Part shown: positions 19,200 through 25,278 of the stretch, one piece after another
How the letters are laid out: every line of letters begins with the position of its first letter
Numbering within the stretch: position 1 is the first letter of the stretch
Notes under the pieces: model-generated
The model's database searches: none
The model's input: the letters and a program-made list of their open reading frames with translations, nothing else
What the model was told of the DNA's origin: nothing
Position numbers and translations under genes: made by a program
Origin: Methylobacterium planeticum
GTDB lineage: Bacteria > Pseudomonadota > Alphaproteobacteria > Rhizobiales > Beijerinckiaceae
Assembly: GCF_008806345.1 (NCBI RefSeq)
Contig: NZ_VZZJ01000013.1
Span: 82,448 to 146,447 of the forward strand
Length of the DNA: 64,000 nucleotides
Direction of reading: 5' to 3'

Positions 19200-19415
19200 T
19201 CAAGCGCCCTCTTGCGAAAGCCCGGCCTCGCCGGGACGCCGCTTCCCGCGGTTCGCCCTCGCCAGGGCCCTGCCCTCCTCCCGCTCCATGAGCAGGCGCA
19301 GGCCCGCACGGATCACCTCGCTGGCCGAGGCGTACTCGCCGCCGGCGACCTGGTCCGCGACGAAGCGCGCGAGCGGGGCCGTCAGGGCGACGTGCTGGGA
19401 GTGCTTGGCTGCCAT
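19200..19415 (-). CDS. ParD-family antitoxin-like ribbon-helix-helix protein, no toxin partner
   Basis: 71 residues with a ParD/CopG signature: a short beta-strand (SQHVALTAPL), then FVADQVAGGEYASASEVIRAGLRLL as the two helices of the ribbon-helix-helix fold, and a basic tail. ParD proteins repress their own operon and neutralise ParE toxins encoded directly downstream. Here no ParE follows; the next start codon, 4 nt on, belongs to a hybrid kinase. Start at ATG 19415 is chosen because the domain begins at once; the frame is open far upstream (to 19781) but with Arg/Pro-rich shadow composition. It may act as a DNA-binding regulator or be a relic. Confidence 0.75.
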   Translation of the reverse strand: MAAKHSQHVALTAPLARFVADQVAGGEYASASEVIRAGLRLLMEREEGRALARANRGKRRPGEAGLSQEGA

Positions 19416-19756
19416 CGGGCCGGGTAGCACGGCGCCCATGCGGGTGTCACCTTCGGCCACCCCGATCGTGCGGCGCCGACCCCTCGCCCGCTCCCTCGAG
19501 GAGCCGGCGCGCAAGGCTGCGGAGGCCATCGCGAGGCGCTCCCCGCCCGGCCTGCGGCTCGTCTCGGGCGGACCGCGCGCGGCGAACAGGGCCGACGGAT
19601 AGGGCGGCCAGGTACAAGCTGTCGCGGGGGGCTCGATCGAACCCGCCCGGCATTGCCGCGGGCGAGGCTGCGCTGATAGGTTGCGCGCGATGTGCCTGCG
19701 GCTGGGCCCGCGGTCGCGGCGGCGCGCCGAAGGGTTCCGGTCCCGGTCGCGCGACC
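19416..19756. other. Divergent gap between ParD-like gene and kinase
   Basis: About 340 nt that must hold promoters for both directions. I find no clear operator or RNA. Confidence 0.4.
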
Positions 19757-22309
19757 ATGCCCGCATCCCGCGGGCGGGCACGCATCTCAGGGAAGGGCCG
19801 GGGGAATCGGGTCGTGCGGAAGGACGGCGGCACCCCCAAGGGGCATGACGCGGTGAGCGACGCCCTGGCCTTCCTGGCGGGCGGCGGCGAGGCCGCGCGC
19901 CTGATCCGCGGGCGCGACTGGTCGGACCATCCCCTCGGGCCGCCAGAAGGCTGGCCGGTCGAGCTCCGAACGGCTCTCAGCCTCGTGCTGAACTCCCCGG
20001 AATCGATGATCCTGGCCTGGGGGCCGGACCTCAGCTTCTTCTTCAACGACACCTACTTCCCGCTGCTCGGCCCCCGGCTGGCCTGGGCGATGGGCGAGCG
20101 CTTCGACGTGGTCTGGGCCGATGCCTGGGAGCAGGCCAAGCCCATCATCGACGATGCCTTCGCGGGCCGCAGCCGCCGCTTCGACGACCTGCCGTGGAAG
20201 CTCGACACCGACCGCGGCCTCGCCGACACCTGGTTCTCGTTCTCCTACTCGCGCGTGCTCGACCGCGACGGGGTGGTCGCGGGGCTGTTCATCTTCACCA
20301 ACGAGACCACCAAGCGCGTGCTCGGCGACCGGGCCCTGCGCGAGAGCGAGGAGCATTACCGCCAGACCGTCGAGCTCAACCCGCAGGTGCCGTGGACCTG
20401 CGACCCGCACGGCAACGTCACCTCGTACTCGAACCGCTGGCTCGAACTCACGGGCCAGGCCCCGGGCGAACCGGACGGCTCCGGCTGGACCAGGGTCTTG
20501 CATCCCGACGACCTGCCGGGAACCATGGACGCGTTCGCGGCCGCGCTCTCGTCGGGCGAGCCCGTCGACGTGGACTACCGCCTCCGCATGGCGGCGACCG
20601 GCAAGTACCGCTGGATGCGCGCCCGCGCCCAGCCGCGCCGGGACCCCGACGGCGCCATCGTGCGCTGGTACGGCGTCGTCGAGGACGTCCACGACCGCAA
20701 GCTCGCCGAGGGCCGGCTGCGCGAGATGAACGAGACGCTGGAGCGGCGCGTCGAGGAGGTGCTCCTGCAGCGCAAGCTCTGGGCCGAGGTGTTCGAGACC
20801 ACCGACGCCCTCGTCGGCGCGCTCGACACCGACTTCCGGTTGCTGGCGGCAAACCGGGCCTGGGTCGAGGAGTTCGAGGCGGTCTTCGGCATCCGCCCCC
20901 GTGTCGGCGACGACATCCTCGACCTCCTGTCGCAGAGGCCCGAGCACGTCGCCCCGGTGCGCGCGACCTGGGCAAGGGCGCTGGCGGGCGAGGAGTTCAC
21001 GGTGGTCGAGGCGTTCGGCGACCCGGACAGGAAGCGTCCCTGCTACGAGATCAAGTTCACGACGTTGCGCGACGCCGAGGGGCGCCGGCTCGGCGCCTTC
21101 CAGTACGTCCAGGACGTGACCGAGCGGCTGCGCGACCAGGAACGCCTCTCCAGGGCCGAGGAGGCCCTCCATCACGCCCAGAAGCTGGATGCGGTCGGAC
21201 AGCTCACGGGCGGCGTGGCGCATGACTTCAACAACCTGCTGACCATCATCCGCTCGTCGGTCGAGTTCCTGCGTCGGCCGGACCTCGCCGAGGAGCGGCG
21301 CAGGCGGTACCTTGAGGCGGTCTCCGACACCGTGGAGCGGGCCTCGAAGCTCACGAGCCAGCTGCTGGCCTTCGCCAGGCGGCAGGCGCTCCAGCCCGAG
21401 GTGTTCGACGTCGGCGTGCGCCTGCGCGGCGTCTCGGACATGCTGAACGCCGTGACGGGCGCGCGCATCCGCATCGTGACCGAGCTGCCGGAGGTGCCCT
21501 GCCACGTGCGGTCCGACCCGAGCCAGTTCGAGACAGCCCTGGTCAACCTGGCGGTGAACGCGCGCGACGCCATGGACGGCGCGGGCACGCTGACGCTTCG
21601 GCTGGAATGCGGGGCCGCGCTTCCCGGCATCCGCGGCCACGCGGGTGCGCGCGGGCCCTTCGCGGCGGTGTCGGTCGCGGACGGGGGCGCGGGCATCGCG
21701 CCGGACCTGCTGGAGCGGATCTTCGAGCCCTTCTTCACGACGAAGGAGGTCGGGAAGGGCACCGGCCTCGGCCTCTCCCAGGTCATCGGGTTCGCCAAGC
21801 AATCCGGGGGCGACGTGAAGGTCGCGAGCGAGGTCGGCCGCGGCACGACCTTCGTCCTCTACCTGCCCCAGGTCGAGCCGCCGGTCCGGACCGACGAGGC
21901 CGACGACGGCAGGCCCGCGATCCGGCACGAGGAACGGTCGCTGCGCCTCCTGGTCGTCGAGGACAACCTCGACGTCGGTCGCTTCTGCGTGCAGCTCCTT
22001 CAGGATCTCGGCCACGCGACGGTCTGGGCGCACAATGCCGAGGCGGCGCTGGACGAGATGGAACGGGATCCGGCCGGGTTCGACGCGGTGTTCTCGGACG
22101 TGGTCATGCCGGGCATGGGTGGCGTCGCCCTCGCGCGGCGGCTGCGCGGAAGCCATCCGGAACTGCCGGTGGTGCTGACGACCGGCTACAGCGACGCGCT
22201 GGCGACGGACGACGCGCACGGCTTCGAGCTCGTCCGCAAGCCCTACTCGGCCGAGCGGGTCGCCCAGGCCCTCAGGGGGGCGCTGGCCCGCCGGCGCCCA
22301 TCCGGCTAG
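19757..22309 (+). CDS. Hybrid histidine kinase, PAS-PAS-PAS-HisKA-HATPase-REC
   Basis: 850 residues if the ATG at 19757 is used; GTG codons at 19814 and 19853 are alternatives, and the first conserved residues (ARLIRGRDWSDHPLGPPEGWP) begin only about residue 46. This opening is typical of a PAS-associated sensor family. Two more PAS domains follow (about 200-320 and 345-460), then HisKA with AHDFNNLL (His about 489), HATPase (NARDAMDG, GTGLGLSQV) and a receiver (VVEDN, Asp about 781 in SDVVMPG). Soluble. Close paralogue in its kinase core of 16688-19195, placed divergently across the ParD-like gene. Confidence 0.88.
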   Translation: MPASRGRARISGKGRGNRVVRKDGGTPKGHDAVSDALAFLAGGGEAARLIRGRDWSDHPLGPPEGWPVELRTALSLVLNSPESMILAWGPDLSFFFNDTYFPLLGPRLAWAMGERFDVVWADAWEQAKPIIDDAFAGRSRRFDDLPWKLDTDRGLADTWFSFSYSRVLDRDGVVAGLFIFTNETTKRVLGDRALRESEEHYRQTVELNPQVPWTCDPHGNVTSYSNRWLELTGQAPGEPDGSGWTRVLHPDDLPGTMDAFAAALSSGEPVDVDYRLRMAATGKYRWMRARAQPRRDPDGAIVRWYGVVEDVHDRKLAEGRLREMNETLERRVEEVLLQRKLWAEVFETTDALVGALDTDFRLLAANRAWVEEFEAVFGIRPRVGDDILDLLSQRPEHVAPVRATWARALAGEEFTVVEAFGDPDRKRPCYEIKFTTLRDAEGRRLGAFQYVQDVTERLRDQERLSRAEEALHHAQKLDAVGQLTGGVAHDFNNLLTIIRSSVEFLRRPDLAEERRRRYLEAVSDTVERASKLTSQLLAFARRQALQPEVFDVGVRLRGVSDMLNAVTGARIRIVTELPEVPCHVRSDPSQFETALVNLAVNARDAMDGAGTLTLRLECGAALPGIRGHAGARGPFAAVSVADGGAGIAPDLLERIFEPFFTTKEVGKGTGLGLSQVIGFAKQSGGDVKVASEVGRGTTFVLYLPQVEPPVRTDEADDGRPAIRHEERSLRLLVVEDNLDVGRFCVQLLQDLGHATVWAHNAEAALDEMERDPAGFDAVFSDVVMPGMGGVALARRLRGSHPELPVVLTTGYSDALATDDAHGFELVRKPYSAERVAQALRGALARRRPSG

Positions 22310-22477
22310 CGACCGGCACCCGCGCCTTTGGGTACCGTCCTCAAGACCCGTCGGCGCCTGATCCCAGCCATCGCAGGCATGGGTGATCCCGTCGCAAACC
22401 CCGCCCGTGCGGGCCGGGCCGATCCGTGCGGCGCCTTTCGATCCGGCGACAGAGATCTCGTCTGTCAGCCACGGCCC

Positions 22478-22490
22478 TGTAACGGTTACA
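22478..22490. promoter_or_regulatory. Palindromic operator candidate, copy 1
   Basis: TGTAAC-G-GTTACA, a perfect 13-bp palindrome, 78 bp before the small gene at 22569. First of a set of closely related palindromes found only in gaps between 22.4 and 43.2 kb. Confidence 0.65.
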
Positions 22491-22568
22491 ATTCCCGGAT
22501 CCGGACGAAGCGCGCATCATGCGGGCGACCGATCGGGGGGACCGCGATTGCCGCGCCCGGAGGCTGCG

Positions 22569-22814
22569 ATGGAGCGTTCCCAGCAACGCGGCCTTGCGAG
22601 ACTGTTGCTGCGCCATCCCGAGCGCCGGCAGGAGCTTCGTCGCAAGTTCGCCGAGAACGCCCAGCTCAGGGAACTCTGCGAGGCCTACGAGGCTGCATGC
22701 GAAGCAGCCGAGTACTGGGCAAAGTCGTCAGATCCTGTCGGACCTGCCCGTACAGAAGAGTACCGCGAACTCGCCACAGCAACGGAGGAGGACATCTTCC
22801 ACGCGATCTCGTGA
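22569..22814 (+). CDS. 81-residue helical protein of unknown function
   Basis: Starts at ATG 22569. The protein is short, highly charged and almost all helix, with a core of the type RHPERRQELRRKF...LRELCEAYEAACEAAEYW. Small proteins with this 'LCEAYEAA..A...W' signature are common in Hyphomicrobiales, often next to regulators; no function is known to me. It lies between operator copy 1 and the regulator gene and may be the first gene under that operator. Confidence 0.65.
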   Translation: MERSQQRGLARLLLRHPERRQELRRKFAENAQLRELCEAYEAACEAAEYWAKSSDPVGPARTEEYRELATATEEDIFHAIS

Positions 22815-22828
22815 CTGTCCAGCAAATA

Positions 22829-22841
22829 TGTAATTCTTACA
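22829..22841. promoter_or_regulatory. Palindromic operator candidate, divergent variant
   Basis: TGTAA-TTC-TTACA keeps the TGTAA/TTACA arms of the other copies but has an AT-rich centre. It lies 74 bp before the regulator gene at 22916, within an AT-rich promoter-like stretch, as expected for autoregulation. Confidence 0.45.
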
Positions 22842-22915
22842 TCTGTTAATCTATGATATGCGTTAAAATACCTAGCATGATCAGAGCTGATTCGTTCGCA
22901 GTCTGCGAGGGGACC

Positions 22916-23749
22916 ATGGCCTTGGATCGTCAACCGGCTTCGCCCCTGGAGCCGAACGAGGCAACGGCAGTCGAGACCGCTCTCGGTGCCCTGATCGCAA
23001 GCGGCCATATCCGGTTGTCCGAGCGCAATCGTCGCTTCCTGTCCTTCGTCGTGGCCGAGACGCTGGCCGGCCGCGGCGGACGCATCAAGGCCTATGCGAT
23101 CGGCGTCGACGTGTTCGGGCGCGGCAGGACCTTCGACCCGGATAGCGACCCCATCGTCCGCATCGAGGCGACCAGGCTGCGGGCGGCCCTTGCCGCGTAT
23201 TATGGCGGCTTCGGCGCGCGGGATGCGGTCAGGTTTGTCCTGCGACCGGGTTCCTACGTTCCCACCTTCGAGTTTCCGCGACCGCCATCAGGCTCGGAGG
23301 AGCCGCCGGTGGGTGAGAGCGCCGCGCCCGCGCCCTCCGGCAGGATCGGCTCGGTCGGGCCCGCCGGCGTGGCCGTCGTCGTCACGCACCGGACCGACCG
23401 GAGGGATCGATGTTCGATGGTGCGGGGCGAGTTGTACGTCGAGGCGATCGTGAAGGCCGTCGCCGGGCGCGAGATCAAGGTGTTCCTCACGCCACTCCCG
23501 GACCGCAACGGCTCCGTACAGGTCATCAGGGGATTGGTCGCGCGATCAGACGCGGTCTTTGCCCTCGATGTTGCCGTCCATGGCATTGCGGAGGGCCAGC
23601 GCTATTCGTGGTCGCTGTCCGACTTCCGCAGCGGCGAGGTCAAGGCCACGGACATCTGCGACCGATCCGATGAGAACCTGCCCATCGGCGCAAGGATCGA
23701 CGCTCTCGCCGAGATCGTTGCGCAGAGGGTCGCGGCCGCTGCCGGCTGA
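22916..23749 (+). CDS. Winged-helix (OmpR/CadC-like) regulator
   Basis: 277 residues from ATG 22916, set by a GAGGGG site five bases upstream. The N-terminal 120 residues match the winged-helix-like module found at the N-terminus of many alphaproteobacterial cyclase/TPR regulators: LSERNRRFLSFVVAETLAGR, IKAYAIGVDVFGR, DPIVRIEATRLRAALAAYY and a final PGSYVPTFEF, corresponding to the recognition helix and wing of OmpR-type domains. The C-terminal half (about 145-277) is an alpha/beta domain I cannot name; it lacks the cyclase and TPR modules normally attached. It lies amid the palindromic operators and is the best candidate to bind them. No membrane span is seen, so it is probably cytoplasmic. 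Confidence 0.7.
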   Translation: MALDRQPASPLEPNEATAVETALGALIASGHIRLSERNRRFLSFVVAETLAGRGGRIKAYAIGVDVFGRGRTFDPDSDPIVRIEATRLRAALAAYYGGFGARDAVRFVLRPGSYVPTFEFPRPPSGSEEPPVGESAAPAPSGRIGSVGPAGVAVVVTHRTDRRDRCSMVRGELYVEAIVKAVAGREIKVFLTPLPDRNGSVQVIRGLVARSDAVFALDVAVHGIAEGQRYSWSLSDFRSGEVKATDICDRSDENLPIGARIDALAEIVAQRVAAAAG

Positions 23750-23784
23750 GATCGACTGCAACACTTTCGACGACGGCTCAAGCC

Positions 23785-23797
23785 CGTAACCGTAACG
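23785..23797. promoter_or_regulatory. Degenerate operator candidate
   Basis: CGTAAC-C-GTAACG: the outer bases match the palindrome but the inner T/A is swapped on one side. It lies 36 bp after the regulator stop and 53 bp before a perfect copy. Confidence 0.4.
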
Positions 23798-23849
23798 GCC
23801 CCGGGCGTGGTGGTGCTTGGATTTCATGAGCCGCCGGCAGCTGGCGAGC

Positions 23850-23862
23850 TGTAACGGTTACA
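23850..23862. promoter_or_regulatory. Palindromic operator candidate, perfect copy
   Basis: TGTAAC-G-GTTACA, identical to copy 1. It is 215 bp upstream of the DUF3302/HlyD/DUF1254 operon in a 328-nt gap that otherwise contains no gene. Confidence 0.65.
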
Positions 23863-24077
23863 GCCTCAGAGGACCGTCCGGCGCGTGCGATGGTCGATGA
23901 AGGACGGGCTCGGCGCGGCTTCGACGGAGTGTTGGCTCCTGCAAGGGGTTCCCGGCCAGGAGGGGTTCGGCGATGCGAGATCACGCTATCTCCCTAGTCC
24001 CGGCTGCCGCGATCTGCCTGGCTCCATTCAGCGGATACGCGCACACGGCCTTCAGGTGAGCTTTCGAAAGCGAAGCC

Positions 24078-24317
24078 ATGTCCTTCCTCGACATCTTCGC
24101 TTGGATCGTCCTGCTGGTCGTCGCCGCGACGCTCGTCGCGTGCGTCGTCGCGCTCGGGGTCATGCCCGGACGCATCGCCCGCCGGCGTGGCCACCCCTGG
24201 GCTGAGGCGGTGGCCATCGGGAGCTGGGCCACCCTGATCTGCGGCTTCGTGTTCTGGCCGCTCATCCTGACCTGGGCCTATGTCGACGCTCCGGCCCGGC
24301 GGGAGACGTCCCGATGA
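24078..24317 (+). CDS. DUF3302 inner-membrane protein (YiaW-like)
   Basis: 79 residues with two hydrophobic spans (about 5-30 and 45-68) joined by a basic loop (PGRIARRRGHPWAEA). This matches the DUF3302 family, represented by YiaW of E. coli, which is encoded next to the HlyD-family protein YiaV. The same pairing occurs here, with an ATGA overlap to the HlyD gene. Role unknown; it may anchor or partner the HlyD protein. Confidence 0.75.
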   Translation: MSFLDIFAWIVLLVVAATLVACVVALGVMPGRIARRRGHPWAEAVAIGSWATLICGFVFWPLILTWAYVDAPARRETSR

Positions 24318-25249
24318 TCGTCGTCCTGCTGAACGCCTACATCGCCCTCCTGGTCCTGTTCGTCTGGCTCGGCTTCGTCCGCTGGAACCTGTTCTGGAAG
24401 CTGTCGCCGGCGATCGTCCTGATCATCCTGCTGGTGGGGCTGTTCATCCCGATGCAGTGGGGCGCCCCGGCCGGGCCCGCGGCGGTGGTGCGCAACTCGG
24501 TCCAGATCGTGCCCTCGGTGGCCGGTGAGGTCGTGGAGGTGCCCGTCCTGGGCAACACGCCCGTCAAGGAAGGCGAGGTCCTGTTCCGCATCGACCCGAC
24601 CACCTACCGGGCGCAGGTCGAGGCGATCGAGGCGCAGCTGACGTTCGCCGCATTGCGTCTCGCCCAGATGTCGGAGTTGCAGGGCCGGGGAACGGGGCGG
24701 GCCTTCGACGTGGAGCAGCGCCAGGCCGAGGTCGATCAGCTGCGCGCGCAGCTCGACGGCGCGAAGTGGAACCTCGACAAGACCACCGTGCGTGCGCCCG
24801 CGGCCGGCTACGTGACCAATCTGGCCCTTCGCAAGGGCGCGCGCGTCACCGCCCAGGCGCCGGTGATGGCCTTCATCGATACCTCGGAGACCATTTTCGG
24901 AGCGGAGATCCCGCAGGTCTTCGCGCGCTACGTCGAGCCCGGGCAGGCCGTCGAGGCCACCTTCAAGGCATCCCCGGGCGCGGTCTATTCCGGCCGCGTC
25001 GAGGCGGTGCTGCAGGCCATCGCGACCGGGCAGACGCAGCCGGGCGGGTTCGCGGTCTCGCCGAGCGAGGTTCAGGCCGCGCCCTTCGTGGTGCGCTTCC
25101 GCCTGGACGACGAGACCCTGGCGCGCCGCCTGCCGGCCGGGAGTACCGGCACGGCCGCGATCTTCACCGAGCACGTGCAGGTGGCGCACGTGGTCCGGAA
25201 AATCGTCCTCCGGCAATCGGCCATCCTGAACTACGTCAACCCGTTCTGA
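24314..25249 (+). CDS. HlyD-family membrane fusion protein (YiaV-like)
   Basis: 311 residues. Two adjacent N-terminal spans (about 2-22 and 30-48) are followed by a lipoyl-like barrel (VPSVAGEVVEVPV...GNTPVKEGEVLFRIDP), a short helical hairpin and the second half of the barrel (TVRAPAAGYVTNLALRKGARV), then a beta-barrel domain. It overlaps the DUF3302 gene by ATGA. Such proteins bridge an inner-membrane pump to the periplasm, but no ABC, MFS or RND pump is encoded nearby, as is also true of E. coli yiaV. Likely an envelope export or scaffold role. Confidence 0.8.
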   Translation: MIVVLLNAYIALLVLFVWLGFVRWNLFWKLSPAIVLIILLVGLFIPMQWGAPAGPAAVVRNSVQIVPSVAGEVVEVPVLGNTPVKEGEVLFRIDPTTYRAQVEAIEAQLTFAALRLAQMSELQGRGTGRAFDVEQRQAEVDQLRAQLDGAKWNLDKTTVRAPAAGYVTNLALRKGARVTAQAPVMAFIDTSETIFGAEIPQVFARYVEPGQAVEATFKASPGAVYSGRVEAVLQAIATGQTQPGGFAVSPSEVQAAPFVVRFRLDDETLARRLPAGSTGTAAIFTEHVQVAHVVRKIVLRQSAILNYVNPF

Positions 25250-25278
25250 GCGCGGCTGTCACCGGGAAGGAGAGGGTC

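Noticed and set aside
16643..19291. A plus-strand frame of about 880 codons opposite the GAF-PAS kinase
   Set aside because: Same reason: antisense shadow of a gene with full kinase and receiver motifs.
19787..22219. A minus-strand frame of about 810 codons opposite the divergent kinase
   Set aside because: Shadow of the sense kinase gene; no ribosome site or domain.
24766..25278. N-terminal extension of the double DUF1254 protein
   Set aside because: The open frame overlaps the HlyD gene and lacks a signal. The ATG at 25279 has a strong ribosome site and starts a clear signal peptide.
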